Shown here one piece after another: positions 7,856 to 15,950 of a stretch of DNA of 64,000 nucleotides. The stretch is from Bacteroidia bacterium (GTDB taxonomy: Bacteria > Bacteroidota > Bacteroidia > Bacteroidales > CAJPTX01). Location of the stretch: assembly GCA_905373475.1 (NCBI GenBank), contig CAJPTC010000006.1, positions 23,049 to 87,048 of the forward strand, written 5' to 3'. The position numbers were made by a program, and so were the translations under genes. How positions within the stretch are numbered: the stretch's first letter is position 1; each line of letters opens with the position of its first letter. Below the pieces are notes generated by a model that was not told the origin of the DNA, made no database searches, and worked only from the letters and a program-made list of their open reading frames with translations.

Positions 7856-9766
7856 ATGGGCTTAGGAGAAGGGAGAGAGAAGCTACTATTTGCGAGGAGT
7901 CGTTTCTGTTGTTTGCTGGTTGTCTGTTGTTTGTTATTGTCGGCGTCGTCATTGTCTGCGCAGCATGTGTACATTCCGTTTGCACGAAACGATTCGGCGG
8001 CACGCCAACAGAGCGATAGCTTGTATCGGTATTACTTAGCTCAGGGGAACTTAAAGGAGGCTGCTCGACAGCTAGACCAGAATGCTATGCTCTTCTGGGT
8101 ACACAACTCCTACGACAAGGCGATTGAGTACTTCAAACGTTCGTTGGAACTGAACGAGCGCCTTGGCAATCAGAACGGCATAGCTGGTATCAATAGCAAC
8201 CTTGCCTTTATCTACGCAGACAAGGGCGATTACCCCAATGCTTATCAGTACTTTGAGATGACCCTCGCCGTGCGAAAGGCCAAGGGCGATATGCTTGGTG
8301 TGGTCTCGGCACTGGTCAACGAATCGGTCGTCCTCAACGACATGGGGCGCTACGAGGAGTCGGTAGCAAAACTGGAGGAAGGGCTACGTATAGCACGCCA
8401 AAGCAACGACGAGAAGCAGATGCGCAGCATCTACGGCATGCTTACCGAGACGTACCAAAAGTGGGGCAAGACCGACAAAGCGATGTACTACTACGAGTAC
8501 TATCGCTCTTTCAACGAATATGTGGTCAACCAGAAGGTAAAGCAGGCACACGAAGAGCTGGAATTGCAGCGCGTTGAACAAGAAAAACTCATCCTTGAGA
8601 ATAGGAACAAGGAACTAGAAATTGCCATTCAGGAACGTGAGAATGCGCAGAAAACCGAGCAGCTTCAGGAGCTTACAGCCGAGCAACGACAATTGGTAGA
8701 TTCGTTGGCTCGTTCTGGTCGCCTCCGCCAAGCGCTTGAGGCAGAAAAACGGGCACGTGAGCTCGAGAATGAGCGACTGGTAACGGAACGAAGGAATACA
8801 ATATGGTTTCTGACAGGGGTAATTGTTCTAGCCGCCCTACTCGCCGTTTTCCTAATCTATGTTGTACTAGACAGACGGCGCAAGATGCTCCTCAATGCGA
8901 AGATACGCGAACAGAATACTGCGCTGGGCGAGCAACGAAATCAGTTGGCTGAGGCGTATTCCAAAGAGAAGCTGGCACGCGAGCTCTTGGCGCGGAAAAA
9001 CGACGAAATACAGTCGAGTATCCTTTATTCCAAGAACATTCAGGATGCGGTATTGGGACACAACACGCCACCACAGGAGTTGTGTGCAGATGCCATGATG
9101 TACAATCGTCCGCTGGCCATCGTTTCTGGCGATTTCTACTATACGCGCAAACTCCCTACTGGGGAAACCATCATCGCATTGGGCGACTGTACAGGACACG
9201 GAGTACCAGGGGCGTTCCTTACCATCTTGGGGATGATGACGCTGGATAAGGCGATCTACGACCACAAGCTAACAGATTGCAACGATATCCTGCACGTCTT
9301 AGATGCCGAAATTCGGGTTTTGAATGAGAAGAACGATATTCCATACCACTCTATGGAGATTTCACTATGTATCATTGACCGAGAGAAGAAAGTGATGCGT
9401 TTTGCAGGCTCTCGTACGGGTATGCTTGTAGCTCGCGCACAGGGGGGCGCTGAGATGATCAATGGTTCGTATCTTATCTTAGGACATCGGAATGCCTTAA
9501 TGGGTGAAGAACCGCCGATGTATCCTGTACACGAGTTGCCTCTTGAAAAGGGGACATGGTATTACATCTTCTCCGACGGAATTTGCGACCAGTTCGGCAC
9601 AACGGGTGAGCGCTTTTCAAAGCGTCGGGTGAAAGCCACCATCGAAGCTTTGCAAGGGAAAACAGGTGAACAACAGCTCGCACAGTTTGCGAAGATCGTT
9701 CGCGAATGGCAAGGTAAAGTAGAACAAACGGACGATATCCTTGTGCTGGGATTTCGCCCTCTGTAG
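7856..9766 (+). CDS. TPR-domain membrane receptor with SpoIIE/PP2C phosphatase output
   Basis: A 636-residue protein that starts with a signal peptide (LVVCCLLLSASSLSAQ). About 200 residues of tetratricopeptide repeats follow (for example AIEYFKRSLELNERLGN), placed in the periplasm. Next come a coiled coil, one membrane helix (IWFLTGVIVLAALLAVFLIY), a second coiled coil and a SpoIIE-type PP2C domain. The phosphatase metal motifs are visible in IVSGDFYY, LGDCTGHGVPGAF and YYIFSDGICDQF. It should sense something in the periplasm and dephosphorylate a cytosolic Ser/Thr target; the target is unknown. An in-frame TTG lies 9 bases before ATG 7856. A secreted repeat protein follows after 17 bases and may be its partner. 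Confidence 0.9.
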   Translation: MGLGEGREKLLFARSRFCCLLVVCCLLLSASSLSAQHVYIPFARNDSAARQQSDSLYRYYLAQGNLKEAARQLDQNAMLFWVHNSYDKAIEYFKRSLELNERLGNQNGIAGINSNLAFIYADKGDYPNAYQYFEMTLAVRKAKGDMLGVVSALVNESVVLNDMGRYEESVAKLEEGLRIARQSNDEKQMRSIYGMLTETYQKWGKTDKAMYYYEYYRSFNEYVVNQKVKQAHEELELQRVEQEKLILENRNKELEIAIQERENAQKTEQLQELTAEQRQLVDSLARSGRLRQALEAEKRARELENERLVTERRNTIWFLTGVIVLAALLAVFLIYVVLDRRRKMLLNAKIREQNTALGEQRNQLAEAYSKEKLARELLARKNDEIQSSILYSKNIQDAVLGHNTPPQELCADAMMYNRPLAIVSGDFYYTRKLPTGETIIALGDCTGHGVPGAFLTILGMMTLDKAIYDHKLTDCNDILHVLDAEIRVLNEKNDIPYHSMEISLCIIDREKKVMRFAGSRTGMLVARAQGGAEMINGSYLILGHRNALMGEEPPMYPVHELPLEKGTWYYIFSDGICDQFGTTGERFSKRRVKATIEALQGKTGEQQLAQFAKIVREWQGKVEQTDDILVLGFRPL

Positions 9767-9783
9767 AAAACATATTGCGTCTC

Positions 9784-11574
9784 ATGAAGCGAAATTTATT
9801 CACGGTTTTCATGCTAGCTGTTACAACCTTCTTGTTGGCAGCTGGTTTTGCGTATGAGGTCGCGGCGCAAGAGGCCGTTTTGCCCGATGCCGAATTCCGT
9901 ACTTGGCGCGACCCAAACACGGAGCGGCTCTATTGGAATAAGCATTTGCCCGTGTACCTGTATTTGTCGCCCAACCCCAATGGGGCAGATGCTCACCTCC
10001 TGAAGAGCGAAAGCATGCCTCGTTACGCAACGCCTTTCTATTTTGATACCGAAGGGCGGAACTTTATGCGTACGCGCTGGGCAGTAGACCCCGATACGAA
10101 GAAAGCCATTGTGCCACAAAAAGAGGTACTGTGGGAGGTTTATGCCGACGGGCTCGCACCTCAAACGCACATAAAATTCCAAGACGAAAAGGGTGTTATG
10201 ACGACCAAACGCTATCTAGGCGTGGGTTCTAAGTTTTCGCTCCACGCTTCCGATGCAGTTAGTGGCGTTGAGGTAATCTACTATTCGTTGAACGGGGAAG
10301 GTTTTCAAAAATATGAGGGTACGATAAACCTCTCCAAAGAGGGACGAAATGAGGTGCGTTATTGTGCCGAAGACCGCGTAGGGAACAGAGAGGAACTCCA
10401 TTTCTTTTGGGTTGATATGGATGTTACTGCTCCAACCACTCAAAGTGAGATAATGGGCGTTGTACTGGGGAAAGATAATACGGTAACACCCTATACTCAG
10501 ATACGCCTCGAAGCCAAGGATGCGCTCAGCGGGGTGCGTTCTACGCGCTATCGTATAGATAGCGGACGCTGGCAAGAGTACTCTGCACAGGCACGCATTA
10601 CCATGAAACAGCTGGCAGATGGAAATCACCTCCTAGAATTCTATTCGACAGACTTACTGGGAAATACCGAAGAAATACAAAAAGTCTCTTTCTATCTTGA
10701 TGCCATCCCCCCAATTACCATTTCAGACATCTTGGGCGATAAGTTCCTAGTGGGCGATAAGCTCTATTTCTCGAGTCGTACGAAGATGAAAATTACAGCA
10801 GTAGACAATCACTCGGGCGTACGTGAGATTCGCTATTCGGTAGACGGAGGCGAGTTCCAAGTATACAACGAGCCGTTCTATATGCCCAATGTACAGGGGT
10901 GGCATACGGTGAAGTACTATTCGGTAGATAGCACCGATAATTCTACGACCAATGAAACGGGTGCAGGATTGTACGAATACAGAATGAAAGTAGATAAGGT
11001 CTTTGTAGACCTTACAGGACCTACTATCAATTATCGCATTACGGGGTTGAATTACTCGCGTAACGACACTACGTTCGTAGCCGCCAACTCGCAAATCATG
11101 CTTTCAGGGCACGATAAGGAGTCTGGTTTGCACCACTTGGCTTTTGCAATAGATCGCGACCCGTGGGAAAAACACTACGACGCGCCCTTCACATTAGAAG
11201 GACTTGCCTCGGGGCAACACGACATTGAGTATTTTGGTTACGACAACGTGGGCAACCGAAATGTGAAGAGCTTCATGGTAATTGTAGATAGCGATGCGCC
11301 TGTAGCTTCTTATTACATAAGCGTGGAAGCTTACAAGAATGAGAAAGACGAGAACGGAAATCCTGTCTATCCGCTCGATGCGATGATTTATCTGAGTGCA
11401 CAGGATAACATGACGGGGGTAGCAAAGCTGCAGTACTCCTTAAATGGTAAACCTCTTGTAGATTACAAACAACCCTTTAGAGGACTAGAGAGAGGACGTA
11501 ATCGCTTGAAGATTGTTACAACCGACTTTGTAGGCAATACCAAAGAGATTATTGAGCAGTTCGAGGTTCGTTAA
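9784..11574 (+). CDS. Secreted protein with five Ig-like (OmpL47-type) repeats
   Basis: A 596-residue protein with an N-terminal signal peptide ending near AAQ. From about residue 140 to the end there are five repeats of roughly 90 residues. Each carries the pattern DxxSGVxxxxYSxDGxxFxxY, a G-H-x-(V/I/L)-x-Y core, and (T/Y)D-x-x-GN, for example IRYSVDGGEFQVY and YYSVDSTDNS. These resemble the Ig-like domain that databases call OmpL47-type; they are beta-sandwich repeats, not a membrane barrel. The N-terminal 130 residues are not recognised. There is no type IX sorting domain. It lies 17 bases after the TPR-phosphatase gene, so the two are probably cotranscribed, and it ends in a strong terminator. 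Confidence 0.8.
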   Translation: MKRNLFTVFMLAVTTFLLAAGFAYEVAAQEAVLPDAEFRTWRDPNTERLYWNKHLPVYLYLSPNPNGADAHLLKSESMPRYATPFYFDTEGRNFMRTRWAVDPDTKKAIVPQKEVLWEVYADGLAPQTHIKFQDEKGVMTTKRYLGVGSKFSLHASDAVSGVEVIYYSLNGEGFQKYEGTINLSKEGRNEVRYCAEDRVGNREELHFFWVDMDVTAPTTQSEIMGVVLGKDNTVTPYTQIRLEAKDALSGVRSTRYRIDSGRWQEYSAQARITMKQLADGNHLLEFYSTDLLGNTEEIQKVSFYLDAIPPITISDILGDKFLVGDKLYFSSRTKMKITAVDNHSGVREIRYSVDGGEFQVYNEPFYMPNVQGWHTVKYYSVDSTDNSTTNETGAGLYEYRMKVDKVFVDLTGPTINYRITGLNYSRNDTTFVAANSQIMLSGHDKESGLHHLAFAIDRDPWEKHYDAPFTLEGLASGQHDIEYFGYDNVGNRNVKSFMVIVDSDAPVASYYISVEAYKNEKDENGNPVYPLDAMIYLSAQDNMTGVAKLQYSLNGKPLVDYKQPFRGLERGRNRLKIVTTDFVGNTKEIIEQFEVR

Positions 11575-11599
11575 GTCTCTTACTCGGAAGATAATATTA

Positions 11600-11632
11600 G
11601 GGCGCAGGTACTTTCTACCTGCGCCCTTTTTT
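11600..11632 (+). terminator. Intrinsic terminator after the Ig-repeat protein
   Basis: An 11-bp perfect GC-rich stem (11600-11610 with 11616-11626), a 5-base loop and six T residues, starting 26 bases after the stop codon. Confidence 0.9.
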
Positions 11633-11664
11633 CTTTGCGAAGCGCGGTGAATAGGATTTTCCTC

Positions 11665-11697
11665 AAAAAAGAGCGCGGCAATTTTCATCACCGCGCT
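11665..11697 (-). terminator. Intrinsic terminator after arcA
   Basis: On the minus strand AGCGCGG (11697-11691) pairs with CCGCGCT (11678-11672), followed by C and six T residues (11670-11665). It lies 32 bases after the arcA stop codon. Confidence 0.8.
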
Positions 11698-11728
11698 ATA
11701 GGGAAAAATTTCTTTCTAAAAGAAGAAG

Positions 11729-12991
11729 CTACCACAAAACGGGTTTCCGGGAGATTGGAAGCGTCATGCATCTTGCGCCACCTCCGCCTCGTACCAATTC
11801 TGCAGAATGTACCGTTACCACGCATTTAGCGTAATCGCTGGGCTTCAATTTGCCCGCAGCCACGTCAGAGGCAGGTAAAACGGCAAAACCAGCTTTATTT
11901 AGTGCCTCAATGGTTTTGGGGTTACGATCGTACCCTAAGACTTTGTGCGGAGCAAAGGCAAAGAAGTTCGCGCCACTGTGGAACTGTTCACGCATGGCAG
12001 CACGTAAATTGTCGCCACCAGCACAGTAAATAGGTTCTACCCCTATTCCTAAGCCATGCAAAGCCTCTACCAAATTCTCTTCATACCACGAACTTACCCC
12101 CTTCTTCGGGTCATAAAGGATATGTAGAGTACGATATTCGGGACTATCTAGCAAAGGCTTATAAGCCATACAATGCTCAGGACCAAGGAGCGTGAAGAGC
12201 ATATCGAGATGTATGAACGAATCGCGATAAGTCGGCAGTTCCTGCACCAATATATGCAGCGGATGTTTCATCGCCCCCTTCATCTGTTCGAGTAGATACT
12301 CAACACCTGCCATACTTGTACGCAGCCCGCATCCGATCATAAGTACATCATTGCGGACAATGTGTACATCGCCCCCTTCTATTTTCAGGTTTGCCGCAGG
12401 TTCGCCTTCGTATGGATTCATCACCTCGGCTGCATGTACACTGCGCGATTTGCTAAAGATAGAGGACATAATCATAGCCTCGCCCCAACGTACGTGGCTT
12501 AACATACGCCCTATGAGTACTCGGTTGAATACCGAGATCGAAGCATCGCGCATAAAGTAGAAGTTATACAACGGCGGGAGTACATAGCGTTCTTCTACCT
12601 TAGCATAACCTGTATGCGACATGTTGGGCAACATTACCCCCTCTAGGAGCGATTTGGCTAGCTTCGTTGACGACTGGGATAATAGTTCCTCGCGAAGCGA
12701 GTCGGACGCATCGTTAGGGAGCAGCTTAGCAAGAAGTTGCTTACGTTCTTCGGCATTATCGAGAACCTCAACGAGCAGATCTTCTACCTCCAGTACGTGC
12801 GTTACTTGGCTTAGTGCTCCCTTGAAAAGCGCATGTTCGGCTCTTGTGTATTCCAAACTTAAGATGTCGTTGTACAGTGCCTCTTTCACTGTATCGGGCG
12901 ACATGTTTTCGACCTCAGCGCCTGGGGTATGTACCACTACACACTCCAGTTCTCCGAACTCACTGTGGACGTTTACATCGTATCGTGCCAT
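11729..12991 (-). CDS. arcA: Arginine deiminase
   Basis: Hydrolyses arginine to citrulline and ammonia, the first step of the arginine deiminase route. The 420 residues contain the family landmarks: the N-terminal SEFGELECVVVHTPG, YFMRDASI, EGGDVHI, the catalytic region FIHLDMLFTLL, and the C-terminal nucleophile Cys in GGGGARCMTLP. It is free-standing and cytosolic (no signal peptide), unlike the secreted peptidylarginine deiminase of P. gingivalis. No arcB or arcC gene is adjacent. It starts 17 bases after metK on the same strand and is probably cotranscribed with it. The product should supply ammonia for acid protection or feed energy metabolism. Confidence 0.95.
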   Translation of the reverse strand: MARYDVNVHSEFGELECVVVHTPGAEVENMSPDTVKEALYNDILSLEYTRAEHALFKGALSQVTHVLEVEDLLVEVLDNAEERKQLLAKLLPNDASDSLREELLSQSSTKLAKSLLEGVMLPNMSHTGYAKVEERYVLPPLYNFYFMRDASISVFNRVLIGRMLSHVRWGEAMIMSSIFSKSRSVHAAEVMNPYEGEPAANLKIEGGDVHIVRNDVLMIGCGLRTSMAGVEYLLEQMKGAMKHPLHILVQELPTYRDSFIHLDMLFTLLGPEHCMAYKPLLDSPEYRTLHILYDPKKGVSSWYEENLVEALHGLGIGVEPIYCAGGDNLRAAMREQFHSGANFFAFAPHKVLGYDRNPKTIEALNKAGFAVLPASDVAAGKLKPSDYAKCVVTVHSAELVRGGGGARCMTLPISRKPVLW

Positions 12992-13008
12992 ATTGTTCCA
13001 ATTTCGTT

Positions 13009-14259
13009 CTACAAGGCGAACTCACGTCGTAGCTGGTCAACGTAGTCCAATTTTTCCCAACCAAAGAAGGTTACCGTCTTTGTAGTCGGCACTCCGTTGT
13101 ATAGGAGTTCTACTGGCGCATCGTAAGCTTTTCTTCCGAAGTGTCCGTAGGTTGCCGTAGGACGGAAAATGGGATATAGTAAACCGAAGCGCTCCACTAT
13201 CTTGGCGGGACGGAGATCGAAGATCGCGCGGATGCGTTCCCCCAATTCCACATCGGTTATTTTCAGATGATTTGTGCCACGCGTATTGATCATCACGCTA
13301 ACGGGTTGTGCAATTCCAATGGCGTAGGCTACTTGTACCTCCACCTCGTCAGCGATCCCCGCTGCAACAATGTTCTTAGCTATGTGGCGCGCAGCATACG
13401 CAGCTGAACGATCTACCTTGGAGCTATCCTTACCCGAAAAAGCCCCGCCACCGTGACCACAGCGTCCGCCGTAGGTATCAACAATTATTTTACGCCCCGT
13501 AAGCCCCGTATCGCCATGCGGGCCACCTATCACAAACTTACCCGTGGGGTTCACCAAAAGACGATAATCGCCCGAAAAGACTTTACGTTCCTCAGGCGAA
13601 AGTCGATCTAGTACACGCGGCAACAGAATTTTTTGCACGTCGTTCGCAATCTCACGCTGCATTATAGCTTCGCTGGGGAACTCGTCGTGCTGCGTAGAAA
13701 GCAACAAAGTTTCTAACCGCACTGGTTTCCGCTGATCGTCATACTGCAACGTAACTTGACTTTTAGAATCAGGACGGAGATAGAGCATTTCGCGCCCCTC
13801 GTGCCGAATTTTGGCAAGCTCTGAAACAAAGAGATGCGCCAGACTAATCCCCATGGGCATATACTCAGAAGTCTCGCGACAGGCATAACCAAACATCATA
13901 CCTTGGTCGCCCGCGCCTTGCTCTTCGGCAGCCGCACGCACTACACCCTGATTGATATCGGGCGATTGCTCATGAATGGTGGATATAACGCCACAACTCC
14001 CCCCGTCGAACTTATAATCGGCCTTTGTATAGCCTACCTCATTTATCACCTCCCTTGCCGTTTGTTGCACATCTACGTACCCCGTAGTACGCACCTCGCC
14101 AGCAAGGATTACAAGCCCCGTGGTTACGAGTGTCTCGCAAGCCACTTTAGAATGAGGGTCGCGCCGTAGAAACTCATCTACAAGCGCATCGGATATCTGA
14201 TCGGAAACTTTATCGGGATGCCCTTCCGAGACACTCTCGGAAGTGAATAAGTAACTCAT
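13009..14259 (-). CDS. metK: S-adenosylmethionine synthetase
   Basis: Makes S-adenosylmethionine from methionine and ATP. The 416 residues carry both signatures: GAGDQGMMFGYA in the middle and GGGAFSGKDSSKVDRSAAY (phosphate-binding loop) near residue 275. The start is firm: MSYLFTSESVSEGHPDK is the standard N-terminus, and GGAGGA lies nine bases upstream. A -7 element is 44 bases before the ATG. arcA follows after 17 bases. It links functionally with mtnN and luxS elsewhere in the window, which recycle the SAM by-products. Confidence 0.98.
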   Translation of the reverse strand: MSYLFTSESVSEGHPDKVSDQISDALVDEFLRRDPHSKVACETLVTTGLVILAGEVRTTGYVDVQQTAREVINEVGYTKADYKFDGGSCGVISTIHEQSPDINQGVVRAAAEEQGAGDQGMMFGYACRETSEYMPMGISLAHLFVSELAKIRHEGREMLYLRPDSKSQVTLQYDDQRKPVRLETLLLSTQHDEFPSEAIMQREIANDVQKILLPRVLDRLSPEERKVFSGDYRLLVNPTGKFVIGGPHGDTGLTGRKIIVDTYGGRCGHGGGAFSGKDSSKVDRSAAYAARHIAKNIVAAGIADEVEVQVAYAIGIAQPVSVMINTRGTNHLKITDVELGERIRAIFDLRPAKIVERFGLLYPIFRPTATYGHFGRKAYDAPVELLYNGVPTTKTVTFFGWEKLDYVDQLRREFAL

Positions 14260-14302
14260 ATACCAAGTCCTCCGTAATATTTTACTTTCGTGTCTTGTCT
14301 TA

Positions 14303-14310
14303 CAAAAGTA
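14303..14310 (-). promoter_or_regulatory. Bacteroidota -7 promoter element for metK-arcA
   Basis: Exact TAnnTTTG match (TACTTTTG) on the minus strand. The leader would be about 37 bases, too short for a SAM riboswitch. Confidence 0.6.
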
Positions 14311-14457
14311 ACGAAAAGAGAGGATTTGTGTTTACAGTCCGTCTAAATAAACCCCGTCAGACTAAAACACGATCCATAAAATTCGTTCACCGCCGACAAC
14401 CGTTTTGCCGCATCCTTCATTGCTCTGTTTCATTTCTTAATGGAATGCGTCATGGAG

Positions 14458-14967
14458 CTACATCTCGCTAACCTTTTGCAGGCATACCACATCGTAGAAA
14501 CGATTGGGGTAACGGCGTATCCACTGTTTTTTAGTCCCTATTACTTCGTAGTTGGCAGAAAGAAAGAGTTTTAGAGAAGGGATGTTCTCGGCAAAAATCT
14601 CGGCATAGAGCGAATGCAGCTGAACGTGTTGAAAAGCATAATGTTCGAGAAGCGCTAACGCTTCTGTAGCAAAGCCACAATTCCGATTCTCCTCGGGATA
14701 GATGATAAGCCCAATAGAGGCATTCTGATTGATAAGGTCAATATTGAATAAATCGAAAAGTCCCAACGGCTCTTGGTTAGGATGGTCGTGCAATACAAAG
14801 CGCACTTGTGCACTCTCTGCAATAGAGGGGGTAATGTTCACCATTTGCGTGATGGTGTGGCGCGAAATGGGTGCGAGAAGCGTGCCAGAGCGCCAAGTAG
14901 ACGGGTCATTTTCGAGAGCAAATACGTAATCAATGTCTTCGGGTTCAAGAGCTCTTATGCGTAACAT
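14458..14967 (-). CDS. GNAT-family N-acetyltransferase
   Basis: A 169-residue acetyltransferase of the GNAT fold (MLRIRALEPEDIDYVFALEND start). The acetyl-CoA-binding region is degenerate for the usual R/Q-x-x-G-x-G/A motif: it reads EENRNCGFATEALALLEHYAF. The order of motifs and the closing NRFYDVVCLQK resemble the RimJ/SpeG-like branch acting on protein N-termini or polyamines. The acceptor cannot be assigned. ATG 14967 is chosen over a TTG six bases upstream. It stands alone, divergent from pdxH. Confidence 0.8.
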   Translation of the reverse strand: MLRIRALEPEDIDYVFALENDPSTWRSGTLLAPISRHTITQMVNITPSIAESAQVRFVLHDHPNQEPLGLFDLFNIDLINQNASIGLIIYPEENRNCGFATEALALLEHYAFQHVQLHSLYAEIFAENIPSLKLFLSANYEVIGTKKQWIRRYPNRFYDVVCLQKVSEM

Positions 14968-15113
14968 AGGCAACTATTTTTTGGATTCGGCGTACTCGTT
15001 ATCGGTAAACTGTAATACGGAATCGTTCTACAACTTTGTTGCCATGAAGCCTCCACAGGGGGCGCATTTACAACTATTTTTTGAAATAAAAGGCAGGGAA
15101 ATCCGTTTAGCTA

Positions 15114-15144
15114 TTGCAAATACGCTACGGGTGGCGTATATTTG
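15114..15144 (+). promoter_or_regulatory. Complete Bacteroidota promoter of pdxH
   Basis: -33 TTG at 15114-15116 and -7 TATATTTG at 15137-15144 with a 20-base spacer, the textbook Bacteroidota arrangement. The predicted start of transcription is about 15151, giving a leader of about 24 bases. Confidence 0.75.
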
Positions 15145-15174
15145 TTTGTCGTATAGAGAGATCAAAAGGGAAAT

Positions 15175-15819
15175 ATGAATAAGGATTATTTTGATATAGA
15201 AAGCGAATTAGACGGCGAGATACTTCTTGAACAGGAAGTAACTCCAGATGGCGTAGAACAGTTTCAGGCATGGCTTGATACTGCCATTCGCGAGGGAGCG
15301 AAGACGCCTACATCGTTCGTTCTGTCCACGAGTACCTTTGAAGGAAAATCTTCGAGTCGTGTGGTTAATCTCCGACGCATCGACGAACAAGGGCTGTATT
15401 TTCTAACATTCTACGAGAGTCGGAAGTGTCGGCAGATACTTCAGAATCCGTATGTGAGCGGGCTTTTTTATTGGCCAGAACTAGGGCGTCAGGTTCGCTT
15501 TGAAGGAACTGTAATTCGGGTGGACGACGAGACTAACAACAAGCTTTTTGCACGTTGCAACGACACACAGCAGCTTGCGGCATGGTCTTTTCCGCAAAGC
15601 CAAACAGTGCCCACGAGAAAGTATCTCGAAACACTCATGGACGACTTCCGCGAAGATTTTGGCAACACGAAGAAAATAGCACGACCTTCAAACTATGGCG
15701 CTTACTGCATTCATCCGCAAATGTTCGAGTTCTGGCAGGCACACAACAACCTGTTGCACGACCGTTTGCAGTATACGCTCTTCAATGGCACGTGGAAGAT
15801 TGAGCGATTAGCGCCCTGA
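15175..15819 (+). CDS. pdxH: Pyridoxamine 5'-phosphate oxidase
   Basis: FMN-dependent oxidase that makes pyridoxal 5'-phosphate from pyridoxine or pyridoxamine phosphate. The 214 residues show the FMN-binding SSRVVNLRRIDEQGLYFLT, the GRQVRFEGTV strand, and a C-terminal signature close to the family's RPxxWGG: RPSNYGAYCIHPQMFEFWQ then DRLQYT and KIERLAP. The first residues of the family signature are changed (Y-G-A instead of W-G-G), which is a modest variation. It has its own promoter and ends before an intrinsic terminator. Confidence 0.95.
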   Translation: MNKDYFDIESELDGEILLEQEVTPDGVEQFQAWLDTAIREGAKTPTSFVLSTSTFEGKSSSRVVNLRRIDEQGLYFLTFYESRKCRQILQNPYVSGLFYWPELGRQVRFEGTVIRVDDETNNKLFARCNDTQQLAAWSFPQSQTVPTRKYLETLMDDFREDFGNTKKIARPSNYGAYCIHPQMFEFWQAHNNLLHDRLQYTLFNGTWKIERLAP

Positions 15820-15899
15820 GGTGCTGCATAATCTAGATTTGCAACCCATGTACTGCACCTACTAAATGGTGTTAGGCAGAGGGTACAATATTTGTGTTT

Positions 15900-15931
15900 G
15901 AGAGCATTTGGGTAAAATGTTCTCTTTTTTT
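15900..15931 (+). terminator. Intrinsic terminator between pdxH and metG
   Basis: A 10-bp stem (15900-15909 with 15915-15924, one G-U), a 5-base loop and seven T residues. It ends only 19 bases before the metG start codon, which leaves no room for a promoter after it; see findings. Confidence 0.75.
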
Positions 15932-15950
15932 GTTTAATAGATTGGTTTGA

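Noticed and set aside
7362..8003. 213-codon minus-strand open frame across the alcohol dehydrogenase end
   Set aside because: Antisense to two real genes and the intergenic region; no motif, signal or ribosome-binding site.
14260..14340. SAM riboswitch before metK
   Set aside because: The promoter leaves a leader of only about 37 bases, too short for any known SAM riboswitch.
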